Below, piece after piece: positions 19,121 through 27,401 of a stretch of 64,000 nt of DNA. Origin of the DNA: Burkholderiales bacterium (GTDB lineage: Bacteria > Pseudomonadota > Gammaproteobacteria > Burkholderiales > Burkholderiaceae_C); assembly GCA_027484405.1 (NCBI GenBank), contig JAIXTA010000141.1, forward strand, positions 1 through 64,000. Direction: 5' to 3'. Made by a program: the position numbers and the translations under genes. The notes beneath the pieces were generated by a model. It ran no database searches. It was given only the letters and a program-made list of their open reading frames with translations, and was not told the origin of the DNA. Within the stretch, counting starts at the first letter, position 1; each line of letters opens with the position of its first letter.

Positions 19121-19812
19121 AAGCCATGATCCTCGCAGCCGGTCGGGGCGAGCGCATGCGCCCCCTGTCCGACTTCGCGCCCAAGCCGATGCTCTCGGTC
19201 GCCGGCAAGCCGCTGATCCGATGGCAGCTCGACCGGCTGGTGGCCAGCGGCATCACGGAGATCGTGATCAATCACGCCTGGCTGGGCGACCACATCGAAC
19301 ATGCCCTGGGCAATGGCGAGGGCTTCGGCTGCAGCATCAAGTACAGCCGCGAAGCCCAGGCCCTGGAAACCGCCGGCGGCATTGCCTACGCACTCGACTG
19401 GCTGGACGACGGCCCCTTCGTGGTGGTCAGCGGCGACATCTACACCGAATACAACTACCGCACGCTCTTCAGCGTGGCCGAGGACATTGCCGCCGGCAAG
19501 GCCGACGCCCACCTGGTGCTGGTGCCCAACCCGGACTTCCACCCGGAGGGCGACATGGGGCTGGATGGCGGGCTGATCGCGCCCGAAGCCTCCCCGCGCT
19601 ACACCTACGGCAACATTGCCGTGTTCAACCCGGCCCTGTTCCGGGATACACCAAAGGGCGAAAAGAAGAAGCTGTTTCCCTGGCTGTACGACTTCGCCCG
19701 AGCCGGCCGTGTGAGCGGGGAAGTCTTCGACGGCACCTGGGACAACATCGGCACGCCCGAGCAGCTCAATGCCCTGGACGCCCGGCTCAATCGGCCCAGG
19801 CAGATTCACTAG
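19117..19812 (+). CDS. murU: MurNAc alpha-1-phosphate uridylyltransferase MurU
   Basis: 231 aa. Converts MurNAc-1-phosphate plus UTP to UDP-MurNAc, the second dedicated step after AmgK in peptidoglycan-sugar salvage. The nucleotidyltransferase signature is complete: AMILAAGRGERMRPLSDFAPKPML, then GKPLIRWQLDRLVASGITE, sugar-site LETAGGIAYAL, metal-binding VVSGDIYTEYNY and a C-terminal GTWDNIGTPEQL. Length matches MurU rather than longer RmlA/GalU-type enzymes. The start overlaps the stop of the upstream mini-ORF and lacks its own Shine-Dalgarno, suggesting translational coupling. Confidence 0.9.
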   Translation: MKAMILAAGRGERMRPLSDFAPKPMLSVAGKPLIRWQLDRLVASGITEIVINHAWLGDHIEHALGNGEGFGCSIKYSREAQALETAGGIAYALDWLDDGPFVVVSGDIYTEYNYRTLFSVAEDIAAGKADAHLVLVPNPDFHPEGDMGLDGGLIAPEASPRYTYGNIAVFNPALFRDTPKGEKKKLFPWLYDFARAGRVSGEVFDGTWDNIGTPEQLNALDARLNRPRQIH

Positions 19813-20018
19813 GCCGGCAGCATTGCTGCATGAGGTCAATTTCGGCCATCTTTCGACTGATGTCGACCTGCCTCAAGACGTGCTTCAGACAATCGAAAAG
19901 CTGCTTTCCGCCTTTTTTAAATAATTCAATTCCGGCCATTTCATTAGTGCGTCGGATACGGGTTCGCAGCGCAGCACTGCTGCTCGCCGCCACACCAAAC
20001 GGCACCTAAACTGCCGCG

Positions 20019-21392
20019 ATGGACTTGAGCAACCCCACCCGGCACATCGCCGTCTACCAACGCCGCCGCGCCGCCCTTCTGGCGCAGATGCAGGCCGCAG
20101 GCGGCGGCATCGCCGTCATCGAAACCGCACCGGAGTTGCACCGCAACGCCGACAGCGAGTTCCCCTACCGCTTCGACAGCAACTTCTACTACCTGACCGG
20201 CTTTTCCGAACCCGGCGCCGCCCTCGTGCTGATTGCGGGCGATGGATCCAGAACCGCACCGCAGAGCATCCTGTTCTGCCGCGAAAAGAACGAAGAACGC
20301 GAGATCTGGGACGGCTACCGCCATGGTCCGGTCGCCGCGCGCGAGCTCTTCGGTTTCACTGCCGCACACGACATCGAAAGCTTCGAGACCAAGCTCAAGG
20401 AGCTGATGGCCAATCAGCCCACGGTCTGGGCCCTGATGGGCGCGGGGCTCGACGGGCGGATCGCCAAGGGCATCGAACTGCTGCGCGAACGCAGCCGCAA
20501 CGGACAGCTCGCCCCCACGAGCCTGCGCGATCTCGCCCCGCTGCTGGGCGAAATGCGCCTGATCAAGGATGCGCACGAACTCGCCATCATGCGCGAGGCC
20601 GGCCGCATCTCTGCCGCCGCGCACGTGCGCGCCATGCGTGCCTGCAAGCCCGGCCTGCGCGAATACCACCTCGAGGCCGAGCTGCTCTACGAATTCCGCC
20701 GCCAGGGCGCCGAGAGCCCGGCCTACACCAGCATCGTCGGCACGGGCGCCAACAGCTGCATCCTGCACTATCGCGCTGGCAACACCGAGATCCGGAACGG
20801 AGACGTGGTGCTGATCGACGCCGGCTGCGAGCTGCACGGCTACGCCAGCGACATCACCCGCACCTTCCCGGCCAACGGCAAGTTCACGGGCGAGCAGAAG
20901 GCCATCTACGAGCTGGTGCTCGCTGCGCAGGAGGCCTCGATTGCCGCGGTGCGCAGCGGTCGGCGCTTCTCCGACTACCACGAGGCGTCCGTCCGCACCC
21001 TGACCGACGGGCTCATCCAGCTCAAGCTGCTGGAAGGCAGCGTGGACGGCGCGATCGAGTCGCTCGCCTACCGTCGCTTCTACATGCACGGCGCCGGCCA
21101 TTGGCTCGGCCTCGATGTACATGACGCTGGCGAATACATGGACGTCAACGCGCCCTACAACTCCGAGGCGCCCGAAGCGAAGCGCCGCGCCCGCCGCCTG
21201 CTGGCCCCGGGCATGGTGGTCACGGTCGAGCCCGGCCTCTACATCCGCCCGGCCAAGGACGTGCCCGAGGGCTTCTGGAACATCGGCGTGCGCATCGAGG
21301 ACGACATCGTCGTCACAGAGACCGGCCATGAGAACCTCACGCGCGGCGTGCCGGTGACGGTGGCGGAGATCGAGGCCCTGATGCGCTCATGA
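20019..21392 (+). CDS. pepP: Xaa-Pro aminopeptidase (aminopeptidase P)
   Basis: 457 aa. Cytoplasmic dimanganese peptidase removing N-terminal residues preceding proline. N-terminal AMP_N domain (YQRRRAALLAQM, YRFDSNFYYLTGFSEPGA, FCREKNEEREIWDGYRHGP), then a pita-bread catalytic domain. Metal ligands lie in VLIDAGCELHGYASDITRTF (two Asp), HGAGHWLGLDVHDAG (His), VVTVEPGLYI (Glu) and GVRIEDDIVVTETGHENL (Glu). Full family length. Upstream lies a 206-bp gap with AT-rich stretches; downstream a stem-loop plus T-run. Confidence 0.95.
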   Translation: MDLSNPTRHIAVYQRRRAALLAQMQAAGGGIAVIETAPELHRNADSEFPYRFDSNFYYLTGFSEPGAALVLIAGDGSRTAPQSILFCREKNEEREIWDGYRHGPVAARELFGFTAAHDIESFETKLKELMANQPTVWALMGAGLDGRIAKGIELLRERSRNGQLAPTSLRDLAPLLGEMRLIKDAHELAIMREAGRISAAAHVRAMRACKPGLREYHLEAELLYEFRRQGAESPAYTSIVGTGANSCILHYRAGNTEIRNGDVVLIDAGCELHGYASDITRTFPANGKFTGEQKAIYELVLAAQEASIAAVRSGRRFSDYHEASVRTLTDGLIQLKLLEGSVDGAIESLAYRRFYMHGAGHWLGLDVHDAGEYMDVNAPYNSEAPEAKRRARRLLAPGMVVTVEPGLYIRPAKDVPEGFWNIGVRIEDDIVVTETGHENLTRGVPVTVAEIEALMRS

Positions 21393-21398
21393 GCAGCT

Positions 21399-21438
21399 GC
21401 GTCGCGCCTTCCGGCGCAACGCGCGTTGCTCATTTTTT
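21399..21438 (+). terminator. Probable rho-independent terminator after pepP
   Basis: Stem GCGT-C-GCGCC / GGCGC-A-ACGC with a TTCC loop (21399-21422, one internal mismatch), followed ten bases later by six T (21433-21438). The T-run is further from the stem than ideal. Confidence 0.45.
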
Positions 21439-21449
21439 AGGCAGCCGGG

Positions 21450-21458
21450 TGGTATAGT
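21450..21458 (+). promoter_or_regulatory. Extended -10 element of the dusB-fis promoter
   Basis: TGGTATAGT sits about 50 bp before the dusB ATG, in the pepP-dusB gap. A TG dinucleotide precedes TATAGT by one base (extended -10 form); no well-spaced -35 hexamer is evident. Confidence 0.4.
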
Positions 21459-21509
21459 GCGCGCCTTCCCGCCCGGCCCCAATCCCCCTTCTCTGCATCT
21501 GTCTGCGCC

Positions 21510-22517
21510 ATGCGCATTGGCCCTCATGTGCTGCCCAACAACGTGTTCGTCGCGCCCATGGCCGGCGTCACGGATCGGCCATTCCGCCAGCTGTGCAAGC
21601 AGCTGGGCGCGGGCTATGCGGTCAGCGAGATGGCGGCGAGCAACCCCAAGCTCTGGGCCACCGACAAGACCACGCGCCGCCTGAACCATGCGGGCGAGAT
21701 TGCGCCCGTGGCCGTGCAGATTGCCGGCAGCGACCCCGCCATGCTGGCCGAGGCCGCCAGGTTCAACGTGGACAAGGGCGCAGCGATCATCGACATCAAC
21801 ATGGGCTGCCCGGCCAAGAAGGTCTGCAATGTGGCCTGCGGCAGCGCCCTGCTGCGCGACGAACCCCTGGTGGCGCGCCTGCTGGATGCCGTGGTGCGCG
21901 CGGTGGATGTGCCGGTGACCCTGAAGTTCCGCACCGGCTGGGACCGCAGCCATCGCAATGCGCTGACCATCGCCCGCATGGCGCAGGAGGCCGGCATTGC
22001 CATGCTGACCCTGCATGGCCGCACGCGCGCCGATCTCTACACCGGCCAGGCCGAGTACGAGACCATCGCTGCGGTGAAGTCTGCCGTGTCCATTCCGGTC
22101 GTGGCCAACGGCGACATCGACTCGCCACAGAAGGCCAAGCACGTCCTCGCCGCCACGGGTGCCGACGCCGTGATGATCGGCCGCGCCGGCCAGGGTCGCC
22201 CGTGGATCTACGGCCAGGTGGCGCACTACCTCGCCACCGGTGAACTGAAGCCCGACCCCAAGCCCTCGGCCATCAAGCCCATCCTGCTCGAACACCTCGA
22301 GGCGCACTACGCCTTCTATGGCGAGTTCATGGGCGTACGTACCGCGCGCAAGCACATCGGCTGGTACACCGAGGGCCTGGTGGGCAGCGATGCCTTCTGG
22401 CAGCGCCTCACCCCCATTGAAGACACGCAGGCCCAGTGGCAAGCGGTGTCTGACTACTTCGACGAGCTCATTGCCGCAGGCGATGAGCTTCGCTACACAC
22501 TCGATCAAGCTGCATGA
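21510..22517 (+). CDS. dusB: tRNA-dihydrouridine synthase B
   Basis: 335 aa. FMN enzyme reducing uridine to dihydrouridine in tRNA D-loops. TIM-barrel motifs in order: NNVFVAPMAGVTDRPFRQL, VQIAGSDP, DINMGCPAKKVCN with the catalytic Cys, VTLKFRTGWD, LHGRTRADLYTG, VANGDIDS and GADAVMIGRAGQGRPWIY. The MGCPAKKVCNVACGSALLRD form is typical of DusB rather than DusA/DusC. As in many proteobacteria, it is the first gene of an operon with fis, here overlapping it by 4 nt (ATGA). Confidence 0.95.
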   Translation: MRIGPHVLPNNVFVAPMAGVTDRPFRQLCKQLGAGYAVSEMAASNPKLWATDKTTRRLNHAGEIAPVAVQIAGSDPAMLAEAARFNVDKGAAIIDINMGCPAKKVCNVACGSALLRDEPLVARLLDAVVRAVDVPVTLKFRTGWDRSHRNALTIARMAQEAGIAMLTLHGRTRADLYTGQAEYETIAAVKSAVSIPVVANGDIDSPQKAKHVLAATGADAVMIGRAGQGRPWIYGQVAHYLATGELKPDPKPSAIKPILLEHLEAHYAFYGEFMGVRTARKHIGWYTEGLVGSDAFWQRLTPIEDTQAQWQAVSDYFDELIAAGDELRYTLDQAA

Positions 22518-22750
22518 GCCATCCCCCCTCCATCGAGGACTGCGTACGCCGCAACCTCGACAAGTTCTTCCGTGATCTTGACGGCGAAGACGTGAGCAAC
22601 GTCTACGACATGGTGATCCGCGCCGCGGAGAAACCCATGCTCGAGGTCGTGATGGACCGCGCCGGCGGCAACCAGAGCCTGGCAGCGCAAATGCTCGGCA
22701 TCAACCGCAACACGCTGCGCAAGAAGCTCACGGACCACGGCCTGCTCTGA
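22514..22750 (+). CDS. fis: Fis-family nucleoid protein
   Basis: 78 aa. Homodimeric DNA-bending factor. The C-terminal helix-turn-helix is clear (LEVVMDRAGGNQSLAAQMLG followed by INRNTLRKKL), with N-terminal beta-hairpin/helix region SIEDCVRRNLDKFFRDLDG. Shorter than the 98-aa enterobacterial Fis, as usual in betaproteobacteria. Its start overlaps dusB (ATGA) and its TGA shares one base with the next ATG (TGATG), so four cistrons dusB-fis-mazG/GNAT-purH look like one transcript. Confidence 0.93.
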   Translation: MSHPPSIEDCVRRNLDKFFRDLDGEDVSNVYDMVIRAAEKPMLEVVMDRAGGNQSLAAQMLGINRNTLRKKLTDHGLL

Positions 22751-23649
22751 TGCGCCCCTCCTCCAACCTGCCGGACCTCACCCAGATCGACGCGCTCACC
22801 GAGCGGCTCGATGCCATCTCGCGCCGCTATGCGGAGCACTTCGGCTTTGATCGCAGCGACAGCTGGTACCTGCTCAAGCTGCAGGAGGAGCTGGGCGAGC
22901 TGACTCAGGCGGCACTGAAAATGCAGGGCCAGGCGCGCACCCGCGGCCAGAGCGCCGATGCGCTGCGGACCACCTTCGAGAACGAATTTGCCGATGTGCT
23001 CGGTCAGCTGCTGCTGCTCGGGCGGCACCATGGCATCGACGTGGCCGCCGCGCTGCAGCGCAAGTGGCTGAAGTGGGCTGACCGGCATGAGCGCCACGGC
23101 AGCTTCCGCCTGGAGACCGAGCGCCTGGTCGTGCGCAGCTTCAAGCTCGACGACGTCGATGCCCTGCACGCCTACCGCAACGACCCGGCCATTGCCCGCT
23201 ACCAGGCCTGGAGCCTGCCCTACAGCCGCACCAATGCCGCCCAGCTGGTGGCCGACATGTTCGAGCTGCACGAGCCTCTGCGCGGCCAGTGGAACCAGTT
23301 TGCGGTGGAGCGCAAGGATGCACCCGGCTTGATCGGCGATGTGGCCGTGAACCTGGATGCCGAGGGCGACACGGCCGAGATCGGCTTCACCTTCGCCCGC
23401 GAGCATCATGGCCTGGGCTATGCCCGCGAGGCGGTGCGCGCCCTGCTGGGCGAGCTGTTCGGCGCGCTCGATCTGCGCCGTGCGATTGCCATCATCGATG
23501 AGCGCAACGTGCCTGCGCTGAACCTGCTGGAGCACCTGGGCTGGCGGCGTGAGGCGCACTTCCGCGGCAGCTGGCCACGCGAAGACGGCCAGTGGGCCGA
23601 CGAACTGCAGTACGCGCTGCTGCGCAGCGAATACCTCGAACAACTCTGA
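22750..23649 (+). CDS. MazG-like NTP pyrophosphohydrolase fused to a GNAT (RimJ/RimL-type) acetyltransferase
   Basis: 299 aa. Residues ca. 10-112 form an all-helical MazG-like domain: [14 protein letters not shown] supplies E46-E47-x-x-E50 and [14 protein letters not shown] supplies E79-x-x-D82, the EExxE/ExxD Mg-binding pair of this superfamily. Residues ca. 118-295 form a GNAT domain of the RimJ/RimL group: [40 protein letters not shown], acetyl-CoA loop [13 protein letters not shown], then [20 protein letters not shown]. Substrates of either half are unknown. Position between fis and purH, with TGATG coupling to fis, suggests housekeeping expression; nucleotide sanitation is a guess. No frameshift or stop separates the two domains. 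Confidence 0.85.
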   Translation: MRPSSNLPDLTQIDALTERLDAISRRYAEHFGFDRSDSWYLLKLQEELGELTQAALKMQGQARTRGQSADALRTTFENEFADVLGQLLLLGRHHGIDVAAALQRKWLKWADRHERHGSFRLETERLVVRSFKLDDVDALHAYRNDPAIARYQAWSLPYSRTNAAQLVADMFELHEPLRGQWNQFAVERKDAPGLIGDVAVNLDAEGDTAEIGFTFAREHHGLGYAREAVRALLGELFGALDLRRAIAIIDERNVPALNLLEHLGWRREAHFRGSWPREDGQWADELQYALLRSEYLEQL

Positions 23650-23680
23650 CGCTTTTCACAACCATTCCGGAACCGACCGC

Positions 23681-25261
23681 ATGACCATCCAAACCGCCCT
23701 GCTCTCCGTCTCCGACAAGACCGGCGTGCTCGAATTTGCCCGCGCCCTTCACGGCCTGGGCGTGAAGCTCATCTCCACCGGCGGCACAGCCAAGCTGCTG
23801 GCTGACAACGGCCTGCCCGTCACCGAGATCAGCCAGCACACGGGCTTTCCGGAAATGCTCGACGGCCGCGTGAAGACCCTGCACCCCACCGTGCACGGTG
23901 GCCTGCTGGCACGCCGTGACCTGCCGGCGCACATGGACACCATCAAGGCGCACGGCATCCCGACCATCGATCTCGTCGTGGTCAACCTGTATCCGTTCGA
24001 GGCCACCATCAGCAAGCCGGGCGTGAGCTTTGAAGACGCCATCGAGAACATCGACATCGGCGGCCCCGCCATGCTGCGCTCCTCGGCCAAGAACCACCAT
24101 GGCGTGACGGTCGTGATCGATCCGGCCGACTACGCCACCGTGCTCGAGGAAATGAAGGCCCACGGCGGCGCCACTACCTACGCGACGCGCCTGGCCCTGG
24201 CCAAGAAGGTATTTGCCCACACCGCCCGCTACGACGGCATGATCGCCAACTTCCTGACGCGCCTCTCCAATGACGGCAGCACCGACAACGCACGCGCCTA
24301 CCCGGACGTGCTCACCGTGCAGTTCAAGAAGGTGCAGGACATGCGCTACGGCGAGAACCCGCATCAGAGCGCTGCCTTCTATGAAGACGTGCTGACCGCG
24401 GGCGTGCCCAAGGGCCTGCTGGCCGGCTACACCCAGCTGCAGGGCAAGGAACTGTCCTACAACAACATCGCCGATGCGGATGCCGCCTGGGAGTGCGTGC
24501 GCCAGTTCACCGAAGAGCCGGCCTGCGTCATCATCAAGCACGCCAACCCTTGCGGCGTGGCGATTGCCGACAGCCCCCTGGCCGCCTACCAGAAGGCCTT
24601 CAAGACCGACACCACCAGCGCCTTCGGCGGCATCATCGCCTTCAACCGCCCGGTGGACGCCGCCTGCGCCGAGGCCGTGAGCAAGCAGTTTGCCGAGGTC
24701 ATCATCGCCCCGGCCTTTGACGACGCCGCGCGCGCCGTGTTCGCCACCAAGCAGAACCTGCGCCTGATGACCGTGAGCCTGGGCGATGGCCATAACCCGC
24801 TCGACATCAAGCGTGTGGGCGGCGGCATTCTGGCGCAGTCGCCAGACACCCGCACCATGAGCGAATCTGAACTCAAGGTCGTGACCACACTGGCCCCCAC
24901 CAAGGACCAGCTGCGCGATCTGCTGTTTGCCTGGCGCGTGGCCAAGTTCGTCAAGAGCAATGCCATCGTCTTCTGCAAGGACGGCATGACCGTGGGCGTG
25001 GGCGCCGGCCAGATGAGCCGCGTGGACAGCGCGCGCATCGCCGCCATCAAGGCCGCCAACGCCGGCCTGGAGATCAAGGGCAGCGTGGTGGCGTCGGATG
25101 CCTTCTTCCCATTCCGCGACGGTCTGGATGTGCTGGCCGACGCCGGTGCGGTGGCCGTGATCCAGCCCGGTGGCTCCATGCGCGACGAGGAAGTGATCGC
25201 TGCGGCCAACGAGCGTGGGGTGGCGATGGTGCTGACCGGCGTGCGGCACTTCCGGCACTGA
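23681..25261 (+). CDS. purH: Bifunctional AICAR transformylase / IMP cyclohydrolase
   Basis: 526 aa from [15 protein letters not shown] (23681); the track start is 44 codons too early. Catalyses the last two steps of de novo IMP synthesis. The N-terminal MGS-like cyclohydrolase has [33 protein letters not shown] and NLYPFEATI; the C-terminal AICAR-formyltransferase has [38 protein letters not shown] and [18 protein letters not shown], ending in GVRHFRH. Full length. In betaproteobacteria purH commonly follows fis, with ruvC nearby; here the Fe-S/rubrerythrin group intervenes before ruvC. Confidence 0.97.
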   Translation: MTIQTALLSVSDKTGVLEFARALHGLGVKLISTGGTAKLLADNGLPVTEISQHTGFPEMLDGRVKTLHPTVHGGLLARRDLPAHMDTIKAHGIPTIDLVVVNLYPFEATISKPGVSFEDAIENIDIGGPAMLRSSAKNHHGVTVVIDPADYATVLEEMKAHGGATTYATRLALAKKVFAHTARYDGMIANFLTRLSNDGSTDNARAYPDVLTVQFKKVQDMRYGENPHQSAAFYEDVLTAGVPKGLLAGYTQLQGKELSYNNIADADAAWECVRQFTEEPACVIIKHANPCGVAIADSPLAAYQKAFKTDTTSAFGGIIAFNRPVDAACAEAVSKQFAEVIIAPAFDDAARAVFATKQNLRLMTVSLGDGHNPLDIKRVGGGILAQSPDTRTMSESELKVVTTLAPTKDQLRDLLFAWRVAKFVKSNAIVFCKDGMTVGVGAGQMSRVDSARIAAIKAANAGLEIKGSVVASDAFFPFRDGLDVLADAGAVAVIQPGGSMRDEEVIAAANERGVAMVLTGVRHFRH

Positions 25262-25280
25262 TCGGCACCGGACGATCCCC

Positions 25281-26492
25281 ATGAGCAAGCGCCGCTGGCC
25301 CGCGCTGCGTCGCGTCGAAGCCGCCGCGGAAACCTCGGTTGAGGTCCGCGATACGGTGACGCAGCGCCTGACCATCGGCTTCACTGCCTGCCTGCTGCTG
25401 CTCCTGATCCTGAGCGCAACCAGCTACTGGCTGCTGCGCCAGGTGATCGACGAGCAGCGGGCCTCGGCCACGGTCATCAGCGTGGCCGCCAAACAGGTGA
25501 CCTATGCCAGCCGCGTGGCCCTGTTCGGGCTGGACTACAGCGTGGCGCCCACCGACGCCACGCGCGAGCTGCTGCTCAATTCGATCAACGAGATGGAGTA
25601 CGCCCACCTCTCGCTGGTCGACCCGAATCACCCCAGCCGCTTCACGAGCAAGCTCAGCCCGGCCCTGCGCGCCATCTACTTCGACAAGCCTTTTGAACTG
25701 GACGCCTCGCTGCGTAAGTTCGTGGCTGACGCACGCGAGCTGGCCGAGTTTCCGGACCGCGACCTGATTGCCTACCGCCTGCGTGACGACGCCACTGAAC
25801 ATCTCGCGGTGCGGATGGAACGTGCGGTGGCGCAGTACACCGCCGAAGCCGAGCAGCGCGTGGACCGCATGGCACTGGCTGCCGGCCTGAACCTGGCGGC
25901 CGTGCTGATCACCCTGGTCTTCGAGGCCTTCGTGATCTTCCGGCCCATGCTGCGCTATGTGCAGAACGCCGTGCACCGCCTCGTGCGATGGGCCACACAG
26001 GATGCCCTGACTGGTCTGCTCAACCGCCGCGGCTTCTTCGATGAGTGCCTGCGCCTGCTCGCCCGCACCTGCGCGCAGCAGCCGGTCTGCGTCGTGCTGC
26101 TGGACATGGACCACTTCAAGCAGATCAATGACCGCCACGGACACGCCGCGGGAGATCGCGTGATTGCCGAGGTCGGATCGGTGATCCGCCAGGCCCTGCC
26201 CGAAGGCGCGGTGGCTGCGCGCATTGGCGGCGAGGAACTCTGCGTGGCTTGGCTCGAACCCACTCCCGGCGCAGGCAACGCGCTCGCGCAACGCCTGTAC
26301 GAAAGCCTGTCCGGCTTGAGCGTGCCGCTCGAGGCGGGCGGTTCAGGCTCCCCGCTGACTGTCAGTGCCAGCGTGGGCGCATTCGTCGGGTATCTGCCGG
26401 GCAAGCCGATTGACGCCTACATCCAGCAGGCCGACGACGCGATGTACGCCGCCAAGGCTGCGGGGCGGAACACGCTGCGGTTTGCGGCCTGA
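25281..26492 (+). CDS. Membrane diguanylate cyclase (GGEEL variant)
   Basis: 403 aa. An N-terminal membrane helix (GFTACLLLLLILSATSYWLL) and a second one (LNLAAVLITLVFEAFVIF, ca. 200-215) enclose a ca. 150-residue periplasmic sensor rich in helix, with some PilJ-like features (VISVAAKQVTYASRVALFG). The C-terminal GGDEF domain is well conserved (ATQDALTGLLNRRGFF, LDMDHFKQINDRHGHAAGD, VSASVGAF, ADDAMYAAKAAGRN). The active-site loop reads RIGGEEL (316-320), Leu replacing the usual Phe; the metal-binding Glu residues remain. No RxxD product-inhibition site precedes it. Likely makes c-di-GMP at the inner membrane. Confidence 0.9.
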   Translation: MSKRRWPALRRVEAAAETSVEVRDTVTQRLTIGFTACLLLLLILSATSYWLLRQVIDEQRASATVISVAAKQVTYASRVALFGLDYSVAPTDATRELLLNSINEMEYAHLSLVDPNHPSRFTSKLSPALRAIYFDKPFELDASLRKFVADARELAEFPDRDLIAYRLRDDATEHLAVRMERAVAQYTAEAEQRVDRMALAAGLNLAAVLITLVFEAFVIFRPMLRYVQNAVHRLVRWATQDALTGLLNRRGFFDECLRLLARTCAQQPVCVVLLDMDHFKQINDRHGHAAGDRVIAEVGSVIRQALPEGAVAARIGGEELCVAWLEPTPGAGNALAQRLYESLSGLSVPLEAGGSGSPLTVSASVGAFVGYLPGKPIDAYIQQADDAMYAAKAAGRNTLRFAA

Positions 26493-26512
26493 GCGGCAGG
26501 CCGCACGCTCAA

Positions 26513-26770
26513 CTAAACGTCCGAGCCTTCTGCACGCGTGCTGTCCGTCGCCCATCCGGGGCGGATCCAGAGCACCAGTGCCCAGATCACCCAGCCGACC
26601 ACCTGCATGCAGCTAACGATCACGGCAATGGACACGATCCATTGCGCCCAGTTGCGGTCAAACCCCTCGGGTACATCGGCTGCGACCAGGATGAAATGCG
26701 CCATGACCGCACCCAGCAGCAGCCGCAGCCAGAAACACCAGCGCCGCTGCTCCAGGAGCGGCTGAGTCAT
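26513..26770 (-). CDS. Small two-helix inner-membrane protein
   Basis: 85 aa. Two hydrophobic segments (WLRLLLGAVMAHFILVAAD and WIVSIAVIVSCMQVVGWVIW plus ALVLW) and charged tails. The ATG overlaps the stop of the DUF3501 gene (ATGA), making it the last cistron of the rubrerythrin/Fe-S/DUF3501 group. I do not recognise the family. Coupling to its neighbours suggests a shared role at the membrane, perhaps anchoring, but nothing in the sequence proves it. Confidence 0.7.
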   Translation of the reverse strand: MTQPLLEQRRWCFWLRLLLGAVMAHFILVAADVPEGFDRNWAQWIVSIAVIVSCMQVVGWVIWALVLWIRPGWATDSTRAEGSDV

Positions 26771-27363
26771 GCCAGATCCCTCACCAGCGCATTGCGCACC
26801 TCGATCGGCAGCGGGCTCACGGCCTGGCTGTACATCGGGTGATCCACGCCCACCGAAAGCGTCACGCCGTACTTCAGCGCAGCGACCATCTCGTCGGTGA
26901 GTTCGAAGCGCATGAAGTGCACGGCGCTGGTCTTGGTGTCGTTGCTGCGCTCGAGGTCTTCGTCGGCAATCGCATAGACCTTGGCCGAGCCCTCGACCTG
27001 TACCCAGACCTTGTGCTCAATGCCCTTGAGACGCTGCAGCGCCTCCTTGCGCTCGGCCACCTCGGGGTACTCGATCATCATCGTGGCCTTGAGGTTGCGA
27101 CCATCCGGAATCAGCGGGTTGTAGGCGGCCAGCTCATCCAGGATGCCCTGCTCCTCGAAGGTCTTCTCGATGCGCAGCATCTCCTGGATCTGGTAGCGCA
27201 CGGTCAGCTCGTCTTCGAAGATGAGCGTGACATGGTTGCCCACGCTCACGGTGCGCAGCTTCTTGTGCTCGAGCACCTGCTTGCGGAACTCGGGCCGGGC
27301 CTTGGCATAGGCTTCAAGCGTCATCAGCGAATCGCGGGTGATCTTGTTCATGGTCGTGCTCAT
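26767..27363 (-). CDS. DUF3501 family protein
   Basis: 198 aa from MSTTMNKITRDSLM (27363); the 352-aa track ORF includes out-of-context upstream sequence. Recognisable features: SLMTLEAYAKARPEFRKQVLEHKK, then VSVGNHVTLIFEDELTVRYQIQEMLRIEKT and KATMMIEYPEVAERKEAL, the conserved core of DUF3501. Family members co-occur with GlpC-like Fe-S oxidoreductases and rubrerythrins, as here (38 bp downstream of the Fe-S gene). No catalytic motif is evident. A role in peroxide or redox homeostasis is inferred from neighbours only. Confidence 0.85.
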   Translation of the reverse strand: MSTTMNKITRDSLMTLEAYAKARPEFRKQVLEHKKLRTVSVGNHVTLIFEDELTVRYQIQEMLRIEKTFEEQGILDELAAYNPLIPDGRNLKATMMIEYPEVAERKEALQRLKGIEHKVWVQVEGSAKVYAIADEDLERSNDTKTSAVHFMRFELTDEMVAALKYGVTLSVGVDHPMYSQAVSPLPIEVRNALVRDLA

Positions 27364-27401
27364 GAGGTGCTGCTCTGATGTGTGGAGGATGAGTTGCTGG
27401 T

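Noticed and set aside
17950-19839. 629-aa minus-strand ORF
   Set aside because: Antisense to amgK and murU, without recognisable domains.
19813-20018. AT-rich gap after murU as terminator or repeat copy
   Set aside because: It has a TTTTTTAAATAA run and CGGCCAT motifs, but no convincing stem next to the T-run and no good alignment to the hairpin repeat family.
23492-25384. 630-aa minus-strand ORF
   Set aside because: Antisense to purH; composition typical of a shadow frame.
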